The notes under the pieces are model-generated. The model saw only the letters and a list, made by a program, of their open reading frames with translations. It was not told where the DNA came from and made no database searches. Made by a program: the position numbers and the translations under genes. Shown piece after piece: positions 1 through 8,409 of a stretch of 64,000 nucleotides of DNA (position 1 is the first letter of the stretch; every line of letters starts with the position of its first letter). The stretch lies in assembly GCF_001952855.1 (NCBI RefSeq), contig NZ_LPNO01000006.1, forward strand, positions 201,942 through 265,941, written 5' to 3'. Source of the DNA: Pseudomonas sp. ATCC PTA-122608 (lineage in GTDB: Bacteria > Pseudomonadota > Gammaproteobacteria > Pseudomonadales > Pseudomonadaceae).

Positions 1-38
1 CTGGAGTGCGTAGCGCTCCCAGGATTTTGAGGCCGCTA

Positions 39-75
39 CGCAACTCAGCGGGATCAAGCTCCCTCGCCACAAAAA
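39..75. repeat. Partial REP-like arm
   Basis: A sequence ending GGGATCAAGCTCCCTCGCCACA resembles the right arm of the large inverted repeat at the other end of the window (near 63960-63980). The matching left arm would lie upstream of the window. Confidence 0.5.
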
Positions 76-141
76 GCCTCTTCACCTTAGCGTTCAGTTT
101 TCTACTGCCCTGACATCAATTACAAAATATAGGGAATACAC

Positions 142-921
142 ATGACTCCGCTCCGATCACTTTTCGCTGCGCTGCTCCTGCCATTGGCCGCAACCGCTGC
201 CCAGGCTCAGGAATGGAAAGAAATCCGCTTTGGGGTCTTCCCCGAATACCCACCGTTTGAATCAGTCGCCGCCGATGGCAGCCTGCAAGGTTTCGACATC
301 GACCTGGGCAACGCCATCTGCGCCAAGCTTGAAGTCAAATGCGTGTGGGTCCACAACGAATTCGACGGCATGATCCCGGCCCTGCGCGCACGCAAGTTCG
401 ACGCCATCATGTCCTCCATGGCCGTCACCCCGGCCCGCCAGAAAGTCATCGACTTCAGCGACCGCCTGTTCCTCAGCCCGACCTCGGTGATCACCCGCAA
501 AAGCGCCGACTTCGGCGACACCCCCGAATCCCTGAAAGGCAAACAGGTCGGCGTGCTGCAAGGCTCGCTGCAAGAAGCCTACGCCCGTGCACACCTGGCC
601 AGGCTGGGCGCGCAGATCAAGGCTTACCAGTCCCAGGAGCAGAACTACGCCGACCTGCAAAACGGTCGCCTGGACGCCACCCTGACCGACAAGCTCGAAG
701 CCCAGCTCAACTTCCTGTCCAAGCCTGAAGGCGCCGACTTCAAGACCGGCCCGGCCTTCAAGGACCCGACCCTGCCGCTCGACATCGCCATGGGCCTGCG
801 CAAGAACGACAAGGAGTTGGTGGAGCTGATCAACAAGGGCATCGCCGCCGTCCAGGCCGATGGCACCTACACACAGATCCAGAAGAAATACTTCGGCGAT
901 CAGGATATCTACAACGAGTGA
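142..921 (+). CDS. Periplasmic substrate-binding protein of a polar amino-acid ABC transporter (HisJ/ArgT-like)
   Basis: This is a 259-residue periplasmic solute-binding protein of family 3. An N-terminal signal peptide (about residues 1-22, ending AAQAQ) is followed by the typical opening IRFGVFPEYPPFES and the ligand-pocket stretches FDIDLGNAIC and MSSMAVTPARQKVIDFSDR, which are characteristic of the lysine/arginine/ornithine/histidine binders. The ATG follows an AGGGA ribosome-binding site. It is the first gene of a binding protein - permease - permease - ATPase operon, separated from the first permease by a REP doublet. Binding of basic amino acids is inferred from resemblance to HisJ/ArgT; the exact ligand cannot be read. 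Ornithine uptake would be of interest beside a pyoverdine locus, but that link is speculation. Confidence 0.9.
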   Translation: MTPLRSLFAALLLPLAATAAQAQEWKEIRFGVFPEYPPFESVAADGSLQGFDIDLGNAICAKLEVKCVWVHNEFDGMIPALRARKFDAIMSSMAVTPARQKVIDFSDRLFLSPTSVITRKSADFGDTPESLKGKQVGVLQGSLQEAYARAHLARLGAQIKAYQSQEQNYADLQNGRLDATLTDKLEAQLNFLSKPEGADFKTGPAFKDPTLPLDIAMGLRKNDKELVELINKGIAAVQADGTYTQIQKKYFGDQDIYNE

Positions 922-946
922 TGCCCAAGCCTGGCAAAAATCCCCT

Positions 947-1044
947 GTAGGAGCGAGCTTGCTCGCGAAAATCGTCAACGATAACGCGTGAACCCAGAGT
1001 AAACGCGGGGCCTTTGAGTTTTTCGCGAGCACGCTCGCTCCTAC
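947..1044. repeat. REP doublet (REPIN) between binding-protein and permease genes
   Basis: Two inverted 24-bp arms, GTAGGAGCGAGCTTGCTCGC plus GAAA at 947-970 and its near-perfect complement at 1021-1044 (one mismatch), enclose about 50 bp. It lies inside the ABC operon and could form a hairpin that lets the binding-protein message accumulate above the permease message, as known for other binding-protein operons with intercistronic REPs. Confidence 0.85.
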
Positions 1045-1065
1045 CTATGAGAGATCTCCTCCTCC

Positions 1066-1767
1066 ATGAATGAATTCCTCAACTTGCAAGGCTTCGGCCC
1101 GTTGCTGGCTCAGGGTGCCTGGATGACGGTCAAGCTGGCGTTCCTGGCGCTGCTGCTGAGCCTGTCCCTGGGCCTGATCGCCGCCGCTGCCAAGCTCTCC
1201 AGCGTCAAGCTGCTGCGGGTTCCGGCCACGCTCTACACCACGCTGATTCGCAGCGTGCCGGACCTGGTGCTGATCCTGCTGATTTTCTACAGCCTGCAAC
1301 TGTGGCTCAACGACCTGAGTGAAATGCTCGGCTGGGCTTACTTCGAAATCGACCCGTTCACCGCCGGTGTCATCACCCTCGGGTTTATCTACGGTGCGTA
1401 TTTCACCGAGAACTTTCGCGGGGCGATTCTCAGCGTGCCCGCCGGCCAACTCGAAGCCGCTACCGCCTACGGCCTGAGCCGCTGGCAGCGCTTTCGCCTG
1501 GTGCTGTTCCCACAACTGATGCGCTTTGCCCTGCCGGGCCTGGGCAATAACTGGCTGGTGCTGCTCAAGTCCACGGCGCTGGTGTCGATCATCGGCCTCT
1601 CGGACCTGGTCAAGGCCGCGCAAAACGCCGGCAAGACCACCAATGACCCGCTGTATTTCCTGATCCTCGCGGGCCTGGTGTACCTGGTGATTACCACCCT
1701 CTCCAACCGCATCTTCAAACGCCTGGAACGGCGCTACAACGTGGGTATCAAGGGGATGGCGCGATGA
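1066..1767 (+). CDS. Amino-acid ABC transporter permease (HisQ-like)
   Basis: A 233-residue inner-membrane permease with five or so hydrophobic segments and the EAA loop of BPD_transp_1 proteins (ATAYGLSRWQRFRLVLFPQLMRFALPGLGNN). It opens with the usual HisQ/GlnP pattern of a first membrane helix around residues 20-45. Its stop overlaps the ATG of the second permease by four bases, so the two are translationally coupled. It would form the heteromeric membrane channel of the importer with the next gene. Confidence 0.92.
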   Translation: MNEFLNLQGFGPLLAQGAWMTVKLAFLALLLSLSLGLIAAAAKLSSVKLLRVPATLYTTLIRSVPDLVLILLIFYSLQLWLNDLSEMLGWAYFEIDPFTAGVITLGFIYGAYFTENFRGAILSVPAGQLEAATAYGLSRWQRFRLVLFPQLMRFALPGLGNNWLVLLKSTALVSIIGLSDLVKAAQNAGKTTNDPLYFLILAGLVYLVITTLSNRIFKRLERRYNVGIKGMAR

Positions 1768-2477
1768 TCGAACTGATCCAGCAATACGGCCTGGCCTACC
1801 TGTTCACCGACGGCAACGGCTTTTCCGGGGTGGCCATGACCCTGTGGCTGTTCATTATCTCGGTGGTGCTGGGCTTCTTCCTGTCGATCCCGCTGGCGAT
1901 CGCCCGGGTCTCGGAGCACTTCTGGGTTCGCTGGCCGGTGGAGGTCTACACCTACCTGTTTCGCGGCACGCCGCTGTATATCCAGTTGCTGATTTGCTAC
2001 ACCGGCCTCTATGGCCTGGACGTGGTGCAGGACAACGCCTTGCTCAACCAGTTTTTCCGCAATGCGCTGAACTGCACGCTGCTGGCGTTTGTGCTGAACA
2101 CCTGCGCCTACACCGTGGAAATCTTTGCCGGGGCGATTCGCAACATTCCCCACGGCGAGATCGAAGCTGCCAGGGCCTACGGCCTGCACGGCTGGCGCCT
2201 GAACCTGTTTGTGGTGGTGCCCGCCGCACTGCGCCGTGCACTGCCGGCCTACAGCAACGAAATGATCCTGATGCTGCACGCCACCTCCCTGGCGTTTACC
2301 GCCACCATCGCCGACATCCTCAAGGTGGCCCGCGATGCCAACGCCGAGACGTTCCTGACGTTCCAGGCCTTCGGCATCGCGGCCCTGTTGTACATGCTGC
2401 TGTCCTATGCACTGGTGGGCCTGTTTCGACTGGCCGAACGTCGCTGGATGCGTTTTCTTGTTCCTACCCGAGGCTAA
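1764..2477 (+). CDS. Amino-acid ABC transporter permease (HisM-like)
   Basis: A 237-residue inner-membrane permease with the EAA motif in EIEAARAYGLHGWRLNLFVVVPAALRRALPAYSNE and several membrane helices. ATG overlaps the stop of the upstream permease (ATGA). The HisM-type N-terminus, with an early helix ending SIPLAIARVS and the segment YTYLFRGTPLYIQLLI, marks it as partner of the HisQ-like protein. Three bases separate it from the ATPase gene. Confidence 0.92.
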   Translation: MIELIQQYGLAYLFTDGNGFSGVAMTLWLFIISVVLGFFLSIPLAIARVSEHFWVRWPVEVYTYLFRGTPLYIQLLICYTGLYGLDVVQDNALLNQFFRNALNCTLLAFVLNTCAYTVEIFAGAIRNIPHGEIEAARAYGLHGWRLNLFVVVPAALRRALPAYSNEMILMLHATSLAFTATIADILKVARDANAETFLTFQAFGIAALLYMLLSYALVGLFRLAERRWMRFLVPTRG

Positions 2478-2480
2478 CCC

Positions 2481-3326
2481 ATGAATCAGTCCGCGCAGGC
2501 CCTGGCCACTTATCCAACCGATGTACGCCCCGCTACCCAACCGGTGGCCATGGCAGAAAATGCCAACGTCAAACTCCAGGTCGAAGGCCTGCACAAACGC
2601 TATGGCGAACATGAAGTGCTCAAGGGCGTCTCGCTGAACGCACGCAACGGCGACGTGATCAGCCTGATCGGCGCCAGCGGCTCCGGCAAAAGCACGATGC
2701 TGCGCTGCATCAACTTCCTCGAGCAGCCGGACGCCGGGGTCATCACCCTCGACGGCATCAGCATCGAAATGCAGCCAGGCCGCGCCGGCACCCGGGCGCC
2801 GCACCAGGCGCAATTGCAGAACCTGCGCACCCGCCTGGCCATGGTGTTCCAGCACTTCAACCTGTGGAGCCACATGACCGTGCTGGAAAACATCACCATG
2901 GCCCCGCGCCGGGTGCTCGGCGTGAGCGCCGCAGAGGCGGAAAAACGCGCACGCCTGTACCTCGACAAGGTCGGCCTGCCGGGCCGGGTGGCGGATCAAT
3001 ATCCGGCATTCCTGTCCGGTGGCCAGCAACAGCGCGTGGCCATCGCCCGGGCCCTGGCGATGGAACCGGAGATTATTCTGTTCGACGAACCCACCTCGGC
3101 CCTCGACCCTGAACTTGTAGGAGAAGTCCTTAAAGTCATACAGACGTTGGCGGAGGAAGGTCGTACCATGCTCATGGTCACCCACGAAATGGGCTTTGCC
3201 CGTCAGGTGTCCAGCCAAGTGCTGTTCCTGCACCAGGGCCGCGTCGAGGAACAAGGCGGAGCCGAAATCCTCGACCAGCCGAACAGCGAACGCTTGCAGC
3301 AATTTCTTTCCAACCGATTGAAGTGA
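2481..3326 (+). CDS. Amino-acid ABC transporter ATP-binding protein (HisP-like)
   Basis: A 281-residue ATPase. Walker A reads GASGSGKST, the Q-loop is VFQHFNLW, the signature is LSGGQQQR, and Walker B with the catalytic Glu is [19 protein letters not shown]; the switch His is in MVTHEMGFA. The N-terminus is about 20 residues longer than usual HisP proteins; an in-frame ATG at 2550 ([10 protein letters not shown]) is a possible alternative start, although the 2481 ATG sits behind a GAGG site directly after the permease stop. It energises the importer encoded upstream. Confidence 0.93.
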   Translation: MNQSAQALATYPTDVRPATQPVAMAENANVKLQVEGLHKRYGEHEVLKGVSLNARNGDVISLIGASGSGKSTMLRCINFLEQPDAGVITLDGISIEMQPGRAGTRAPHQAQLQNLRTRLAMVFQHFNLWSHMTVLENITMAPRRVLGVSAAEAEKRARLYLDKVGLPGRVADQYPAFLSGGQQQRVAIARALAMEPEIILFDEPTSALDPELVGEVLKVIQTLAEEGRTMLMVTHEMGFARQVSSQVLFLHQGRVEEQGGAEILDQPNSERLQQFLSNRLK

Positions 3327-3338
3327 ACACCACACACC

Positions 3339-3836
3339 ATGGATACCAAGGCCACCGGACCGAACGCCTCACCTGTGCTGGACCGCATCGATGAAGCCAT
3401 CATCGACGTGTTACGGCACCAGGGACGCATCACCTACGAAAAACTCTCGTCGCTGGTGCACCTGACGCCCAGGCCGTGCCTGGAACGGGTACGCAAGCTG
3501 GAGCGACGCGGGGTCATCCGGGGTTATGGGGCGATCATCGACGTGCAGATGGTTTCGCCGGGGCTGTCACTGCTGGTACTGGTGGCCCTCTCCAACCAGA
3601 GCGGGCGCTCGGCGCAGAAGGCATTCGAGGCATGCGTCAAAGCCTGCCCGCAAGTGTTCGAATGCCAACTGATCAGCGGGCCGTTCGACTACAGCCTGCG
3701 CATGCGCTGCCGGGACATGGAGCACTATCGGGTGCTGACGGAAACCTGGTTGAACAATGATGAATTGCACATTGATAAGTTGGTGGCGCATCCGGAGTTG
3801 GCGGTCGTAAAAAACACCGCGACCGAACTGGCCTGA
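3339..3836 (+). CDS. Lrp/AsnC-family transcriptional regulator
   Basis: A 165-residue feast/famine regulator with an N-terminal winged helix-turn-helix (residues about 15-65: LDRIDEAIIDVLRHQGRITYEKLSSLVHLTPRPCLERVRKLERRGVI in outline) and a C-terminal RAM ligand-binding domain (about 75-150). It lies 12 bp after the ATPase gene and is probably cotranscribed, so it most likely senses the transported amino acid and controls this operon. That is inference from position. A REP doublet follows it. Confidence 0.9.
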   Translation: MDTKATGPNASPVLDRIDEAIIDVLRHQGRITYEKLSSLVHLTPRPCLERVRKLERRGVIRGYGAIIDVQMVSPGLSLLVLVALSNQSGRSAQKAFEACVKACPQVFECQLISGPFDYSLRMRCRDMEHYRVLTETWLNNDELHIDKLVAHPELAVVKNTATELA

Positions 3837-3866
3837 ACCCGCCCCTCCAGGCAATAGAGATCAAAT

Positions 3867-3953
3867 GTGGGAGCGGGCTTGCTCGCGAATGCGGTGTATC
3901 AGTCGCTGGATGTGCTGCTGACACACCGCATTCGCGAGCAAGCCCGCTCCCAC
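3867..3953. repeat. REP doublet with perfect 31-bp arms, between convergent genes
   Basis: Bases 3867-3897 and 3923-3953 are exact reverse complements over 31 bp, beginning GTGGGAGCGGGCTTGCTCGC, with a 25-bp loop. It fills the gap between the stops of the Lrp-type gene and the convergent DUF4130 gene, so it is well placed to act as a bidirectional transcription terminator. Confidence 0.9.
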
Positions 3954-3955
3954 CT

Positions 3956-4789
3956 TTAACCGTGCCCGCTTGAAATCCGCTTGCCTGGACGCGCCCCGAT
4001 CATCTTCGCCTGCCCATCCCGCTGCTTGCCCGTACGCGCCTCGCTGATCAACCCCGGAATCAACTTGCCCTCCGGCAGATTCTTCCAGAACCGACTCGGC
4101 AAATGCCCTTCCATTACCTTGGGATTCAACCGCGCCGGGTTAAAGATATGGCTGTAGTACGTCAGCCACATCGCACTGTGGGGATCCTCGACATTCTGTG
4201 CCAACGCCTGCCACTCCACCGGGCATTGCCGCCGATGCATCAACTGCTCCCCGTCGTAATAAACCCCGTCCAACGGCGTGGCGATCATCCAGCGGTGACG
4301 CCCCATGCGCCCGACAAAATGCTGGCTGGCAACCTTCAAGATGTCGTGGGCCGGCTCATGCCAAGCCACGTACTCGGGCAACTCCGGCCCCGCCTCTGCC
4401 GGCAACGCGATAAACCGCACAAACGCATGCAGGTGATGTGCCTCGCGCTGCACCTGCTTGATCCGCCGCTGCAACTCGCTGCCCAGCTTGTCCCCCGACA
4501 TCATCGCCGTGCGGTCCCCATGGCTGACGCGCCACAACACCTCGTACAACAGGCTCCAGCGCTGTTCACCGTGATAACACGCGGCAGACTCCAGCAGCTC
4601 CAGCAGCGCCTTGGGAATCCGCGCCTGGAACGGCCCGCACTCCGCCGGGTACTGCTCGTCGGTGGCAAACAGGTCCGCCACCTCGGCCACGCCCCAACTC
4701 ACGTGGCTGGGGTCAATCTGATGGCTGAGCAACCAGCGCGCCTGCTCGCGCCAGGTGCTGAACAGGTTGTCGCATTCCAGGCTGATCAT
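3956..4789 (-). CDS. DUF4130 / TIGR03915-type putative DNA-metabolism protein
   Basis: A protein of about 277 residues, recognised as the conserved partner of the adjacent radical-SAM protein. Typical stretches are the central HHLHAFVRFIAL, HEPAHDILKVASQHFVGRM and the C-terminal WLTYYSHIFNPARLNPKVMEGHLPSRFWKNLPEG. No catalytic motif is obvious. The preferred ATG at 4789 overlaps the stop of the radical-SAM gene as ATGA; an ATG two codons upstream (4795) is also possible. The family is known only as a probable DNA modification/repair factor that co-occurs with the radical-SAM gene and sometimes with an uracil-DNA-glycosylase-like UdgX domain, which is not present here. A shared SOS box upstream of the pair supports a DNA-damage role. 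Confidence 0.82.
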   Translation of the reverse strand: MISLECDNLFSTWREQARWLLSHQIDPSHVSWGVAEVADLFATDEQYPAECGPFQARIPKALLELLESAACYHGEQRWSLLYEVLWRVSHGDRTAMMSGDKLGSELQRRIKQVQREAHHLHAFVRFIALPAEAGPELPEYVAWHEPAHDILKVASQHFVGRMGRHRWMIATPLDGVYYDGEQLMHRRQCPVEWQALAQNVEDPHSAMWLTYYSHIFNPARLNPKVMEGHLPSRFWKNLPEGKLIPGLISEARTGKQRDGQAKMIGARPGKRISSGHG

Positions 4790-6006
4790 CCCCATAGCCC
4801 CATTTGCTGCGGCTGCGGACGGTCGCGCAGTTGTTCGCGCAGCAGCACGCTGGTGCTTTCCGCCTGTTGCGGATGGTAGTCACTGGTGATGAAAAACGGC
4901 TTGGCCTTGGCCAGCACACAACGCATGCGCGCCAGGTCCTCGAAGCGGATCTTGCGCTGGCGACGCAGGTCCACCAGCCGCTGGGTGGTGCGCAGGCCGA
5001 TCCCGGGAATGCGCGCAATAAGCGTCGGCTCGGCGCGGTTCAAGTCCAGCGGGAATACCTCGCGGTGCTCCAGGGCCCAGGCCAGTTTCGGGTCGATATC
5101 CAGGGCCAGGTCACCCGGCCCTTCAAACAGCTCATTGGCACTGAACCCGTAGCTGCGCAACAGGAAATCCGCCTGATACAAGCGGTGCTCGCGCATCAGC
5201 GGCGGCGCGGCCAGGGGCACGCTTTTCGGGCTGTTGGGGATCGGGCTGAACGCCGAGTAATACACCCGGCGCAATTTGAAATTGCCGTACAACGCCTCGG
5301 CACTGTGGAGGATGGTGCTGTCGTCGGTGTCATCGGCGCCGACGATCATCTGCGTGCTCTGCCCGGCCGGCGCGAAACGCGGCGCGCGGGGTTCGTTAAG
5401 CACGGTCTGTTCACCGGTGTAGATGGTTTGCATCGCCTGCTTGATCGAGACGATCTGCTTCTCGGGCGCCAGGGTTTGCAGGCTCTTGTCTGTCGGCAAC
5501 TCGATATTCACGCTGAGGCGATCGGCATACCGCCCCGCCTCGGCAATCAGCGCCGGGTCGGCTTCGGGAATGGTCTTGAGGTGGATATAGCCACGGAAGT
5601 CATGCTCTTCCCGCAGGAGTTTGGCGACCCGCACCAACTGCTCCATGGTGTAGTCGGCCGAACGGATGATGCCGGAGCTGAGAAACAGCCCGCTTACGCA
5701 ATTACGTCGGTAGAAATCGAGGGTCAGGGTCACCACCTCTTCCGGGCTGAAGCGTGCACGGGGCACGTCGCTGGAACGGCGGTTGACGCAGTATTGGCAG
5801 TCGTAGAGGCAGAAGTTGGTCAGCAATACCTTGAGCAAGGACACGCAGCGACCGTCGGGCGTATAGCTGTGGCAGATGCCCATGCCATCGGTGGAACCCA
5901 GCCCCGCCTTGCCTTCCGAGCTGCGCTTGGGCGCGCCACTGCTGGCGCAGGAGGCGTCGTACTTGGCGGCGTCGGCAAGGATGCTGAGTTTTTCGATCAA
6001 CTGCAT
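4786..6006 (-). CDS. Putative DNA modification/repair radical SAM protein (TIGR03916 type)
   Basis: A 406-residue radical-SAM enzyme. The cluster-binding motif CLYDCQYC (CxxxCxxC) is at about residue 67, preceded by a Cys-containing N-terminus. A C-terminal helix-hairpin-helix (ARIPGIGLRTTQRLVDLR, about residues 330-348) suggests nucleic-acid binding. It forms an operon with the DUF4130 gene through an ATGA overlap. A LexA-type box ends 15 bp upstream of the ATG, so induction by DNA damage is likely. The reaction is not known for this family; a role in DNA repair or modification is family-level inference. Confidence 0.85.
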   Translation of the reverse strand: MQLIEKLSILADAAKYDASCASSGAPKRSSEGKAGLGSTDGMGICHSYTPDGRCVSLLKVLLTNFCLYDCQYCVNRRSSDVPRARFSPEEVVTLTLDFYRRNCVSGLFLSSGIIRSADYTMEQLVRVAKLLREEHDFRGYIHLKTIPEADPALIAEAGRYADRLSVNIELPTDKSLQTLAPEKQIVSIKQAMQTIYTGEQTVLNEPRAPRFAPAGQSTQMIVGADDTDDSTILHSAEALYGNFKLRRVYYSAFSPIPNSPKSVPLAAPPLMREHRLYQADFLLRSYGFSANELFEGPGDLALDIDPKLAWALEHREVFPLDLNRAEPTLIARIPGIGLRTTQRLVDLRRQRKIRFEDLARMRCVLAKAKPFFITSDYHPQQAESTSVLLREQLRDRPQPQQMGLWG

Positions 6007-6020
6007 GGGACTTCTACCGA

Positions 6021-6040
6021 TACTGGTTTTTTGTACAGTA
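6021..6040 (-). promoter_or_regulatory. LexA (SOS) box
   Basis: On the minus strand the sequence is TACTGTACAAAAAACCAGTA, which fits CTG-N10-CAG with the flanking TA on both sides. It is immediately upstream of the radical-SAM/DUF4130 operon and would overlap its promoter. Confidence 0.75.
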
Positions 6041-6072
6041 TCAGCAGCAAGCCCCGGGGTTCAAGTGCCGTC

Positions 6073-6172
6073 TGTAGGAGCGAGCTTGCTCGCGAAAAAC
6101 CTGAGAGCGCTGCGGGGTATCAGGTTTCCATCGTCATCGTTGACGACCTTCGCGAGCAAGCTCGCTCCTACA
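6073..6172. repeat. REP doublet downstream of pvdA
   Basis: Inverted arms TGTAGGAGCGAGCTTGCTCG at 6073 onward and its exact complement ending at 6172 (24 bp each) enclose about 50 bp. It lies between the start region of the SOS operon and the stop of pvdA and may end pvdA transcription. Confidence 0.88.
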
Positions 6173-6190
6173 ATGGGCAGCGGTCAGTCC

Positions 6191-7528
6191 TCAGCTAGCG
6201 GTCGCGAACAAGAGATCCTGCACCGAACGGCCCTTGCCGCGGCTGCGATCGTATTCGTACAGCGACGCGGCAATCTCGTCGGCACGGATCGGCAGGATCG
6301 ACAGCAAGGTGTCGCTCAAGCCATGGCTGGCCTGGCTGAAGCCCTGCATATAGATGCCGGCCTTGCAGCGCTCATCAGTGACGATGCGGTAGTCGCGGCT
6401 GACTTCGAAGTCGCCCATGTATTCGGCCAACGGTGCCAGCAACTGGCGGTGCATCTGGCGCTCGTAACCGGTGGCCAGTACCACGGCGTCGTAATGGTTG
6501 AGGCTGGTCTCGCCGGTGGCGTTGTTGCGCAATGCCAACTCGACGCCCAACGGCCCGGCGGTGGCTTTTTCCACGGTGGTCAGGGTACGGAACGCGTGAC
6601 GGGCGATGCCGGAGACTTTCTGGCGGTAGAAGATCCCGTAGATACGCTCGATCAGGTCCAGGTCCACCACCGAATAGTTGGTGTTGTGGTACTCGTTGAC
6701 CAAGCGCTCGCGCTCACTGCCGTTCTGCTGGAACACCAGGTCGGTGAACTCCGGCGAGAACACTTCGTTGACGAACGGGCTGTCATCGGCAGGTTTTAGC
6801 GCCGAACCGCGCAGGATCATGTCCACCTGCACCGAAGGGAAACTGTCGTTGAGGTCGATAAACGCCTCGGCCGCGCTCTGGCCACCACCGATGATCGCGA
6901 TGCGCATCGGTTTGCCATCGACACACGGCTGCAGGGCCATGCGCGCCAGGTACTGGGAGTGATGGAACACCCGCCCGTCGTCCTTGAGCGCCTTGAACGA
7001 CGACGGAATACGCGGCGTACCCCCGGCGCTGACCACCACCGAACGGGTCGTTCGCACATGCTGCTCACCCTGGGCATCCCGTGAGATCACCCGCAACGCC
7101 TCAACCTGCTGCTGATGCAGGATCGGCTCGATGGCCAGCACTTCCTCGCCATAACGGCTTTGCGCCTGGAACTGCCCGGAGACCCAGCGCAGGTAGTCGT
7201 TGTACTCCATGCGGCACGGATAGAAGGTGCCCAGGTTGATGAAATCTACCAGGCGCCCGTGGGCTTTCAGGTAATTGACGAAAGAATACGGACTGGTGGG
7301 GTTGCGCAGGGTCACCAGGTCCTTGAGGAAAGAAATCTGCAACTCACTCTGGGCCACCAGGGTGTTGCCGTGCCAACGGTAGTCGGCCTGCTTGTCGAGA
7401 AACAGCACGTCCAGCTTGCCCTGGGCTTTCTCGCGCTCTTGCAAGGCAATGGCCAGCGCCAGGTTCGAAGGGCCGAAACCGATACCGATCAGGTCGTGAA
7501 CCGCGGGCGATGCAATTGCCTGTGTCAT
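6191..7528 (-). CDS. pvdA: L-ornithine N5-monooxygenase, pyoverdine biosynthesis
   Basis: A 445-residue flavin-dependent enzyme that hydroxylates the side-chain amine of ornithine with NADPH and O2, supplying the hydroxamate precursor of pyoverdine. The FAD site GIGFGPSNLALAIAL is at residues 14-28, the NADPH site IAIIGGGQSAAEAF in the middle, and the ATGYE motif near residue 355. The length matches known PvdA (about 443). The ATG at 7528 is preferred over longer in-frame starts because an AGAGGA site lies eight bases upstream and the PvdS box at 7620-7643 would otherwise fall within the coding region. The usual neighbour pvdQ is absent; SOS genes lie downstream instead. Confidence 0.96.
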   Translation of the reverse strand: MTQAIASPAVHDLIGIGFGPSNLALAIALQEREKAQGKLDVLFLDKQADYRWHGNTLVAQSELQISFLKDLVTLRNPTSPYSFVNYLKAHGRLVDFINLGTFYPCRMEYNDYLRWVSGQFQAQSRYGEEVLAIEPILHQQQVEALRVISRDAQGEQHVRTTRSVVVSAGGTPRIPSSFKALKDDGRVFHHSQYLARMALQPCVDGKPMRIAIIGGGQSAAEAFIDLNDSFPSVQVDMILRGSALKPADDSPFVNEVFSPEFTDLVFQQNGSERERLVNEYHNTNYSVVDLDLIERIYGIFYRQKVSGIARHAFRTLTTVEKATAGPLGVELALRNNATGETSLNHYDAVVLATGYERQMHRQLLAPLAEYMGDFEVSRDYRIVTDERCKAGIYMQGFSQASHGLSDTLLSILPIRADEIAASLYEYDRSRGKGRSVQDLLFATAS

Positions 7529-7619
7529 TCCAGTGTCCTCTGGATAAGCCCCGTGGCGTTGGGGGCGGGAAAGCCTCAGCGACCTGAAGGCACAGCAACA
7601 GGTCATGTGTTGATAGAAG

Positions 7620-7643
7620 ACGAGGACAATGAAAAAAAATTTA
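7620..7643 (-). promoter_or_regulatory. PvdS-dependent promoter of pvdA
   Basis: On the minus strand GCTAAAT (TAAAT at 7643-7639) is followed by exactly 16 bases and CGT (7622-7620). This is the iron-starvation box recognised by the sigma factor PvdS. Confidence 0.9.
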
Positions 7644-7656
7644 GCTACCGCTGGAA

Positions 7657-8166
7657 TCAGTGCGCATCCCACTCACGCATACGTGCCCGGCAATGCTTCA
7701 TGGCATTGACGATATGTTTTTCCACCAGCGCGCGGGAAATACCCAGGCGTTCGGCGATTTGCAGGTGAGACATGCCTTCGAGCTTGCGCAGCAGGAAGCT
7801 GTCACGGCAGAGCGGCGGCAGTTCGGCCAGGGCGCGATCGAGCATCTCCAGGCGCTGGCCGTGATCCAGGCTGTGGTGGGGCGAGGACAGCGAAAAACGC
7901 TCTTCGCTGTCGAGTACTTCCAGGGGTTCATCCTGGTGCAGGGCGTTGCGCCGATGACCGTCAATCACCAGGTTCAGCGCCGTGCGATAAAGAAACGCCC
8001 GGGGCTGCTCGATCGGGACCTCACTGGCGCGCCCCAGCACCCGCACATAAGCGTCATGCACCACATCTTCGGCCACCTGACGGTTGCCCAGCCTGGCATT
8101 AAGGAAACACACCAGCTCGCGATAGTAGTTTTCCAACATGACTCCCAACCGCTTGGAGAGCGGCAT
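7657..8166 (-). CDS. fpvI: ECF sigma factor for ferripyoverdine receptor expression
   Basis: An ECF sigma-70 protein with region 2 (LENYYRELVCFLNARLGNRQVAEDVVHDAYVRVL) and region 4 (LPPLCRDSFLLRKLEGMSHLQIAERLGISRALVEKHIVNAM). FpvI directs fpvA transcription when the receptor binds ferripyoverdine. The frame is open from 8256, but a Fur-like box covers that ATG, so translation probably starts at 8166 (AAGGA four bases upstream, 169 residues) or 8139 (160 residues, closest to the 159 of P. aeruginosa). It sits between pvdA and pvdR as in P. aeruginosa, but the anti-sigma gene fpvR that normally follows is missing. Confidence 0.88.
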   Translation of the reverse strand: MPLSKRLGVMLENYYRELVCFLNARLGNRQVAEDVVHDAYVRVLGRASEVPIEQPRAFLYRTALNLVIDGHRRNALHQDEPLEVLDSEERFSLSSPHHSLDHGQRLEMLDRALAELPPLCRDSFLLRKLEGMSHLQIAERLGISRALVEKHIVNAMKHCRARMREWDAH

Positions 8167-8238
8167 TAGGTCCTTGAAATCGAAGATAACCGCCGTTTCG
8201 GTGACGCTGCTCGATGATGGCAGTTTGAGGCGTGTGTA

Positions 8239-8257
8239 ATTTATAGTAATTCTCATC
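8239..8257 (-). promoter_or_regulatory. Candidate Fur box upstream of fpvI
   Basis: The minus strand reads GATGAGAATTACTATAAAT, about 13 matches over 17 informative positions to the Fur consensus AATGAGAATNATTNTCATT. It would repress fpvI when iron is plentiful and it overlaps the longest possible fpvI start codon. Confidence 0.65.
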
Positions 8258-8330
8258 TAGTTTTAAAGAAGACTTGCATCGACAGGCCATTTTTTCTTCG
8301 ACAAGAGCTGTAACCACATATGTAACGGCC

Positions 8331-8354
8331 TAAATCTTCGGCCAATTCTCTCGT
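8331..8354 (+). promoter_or_regulatory. PvdS-dependent promoter of pvdRT-opmQ
   Basis: CCTAAAT with TAAAT at 8331-8335, 16 bases, then CGT at 8352-8354. It lies about 56 bp before the pvdR ATG. Confidence 0.9.
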
Positions 8355-8409
8355 TTACCTGACAGCTTCCCGCACCTGCGGCCCGATCTTTCCTGGCTGG
8401 AACCTAAGC

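Noticed and set aside
1734..3335. Long open frame on the minus strand opposite the permease and ATPase genes
   Set aside because: It is the mirror frame of GC-rich coding DNA; its protein is rich in His, Gln and Arg with no family features, while the plus strand carries clear ABC genes.
8099..8317. Short minus-strand frame upstream of fpvI as a possible fpvR
   Set aside because: It overlaps fpvI in another frame and has no FecR-type membrane segment or domain.
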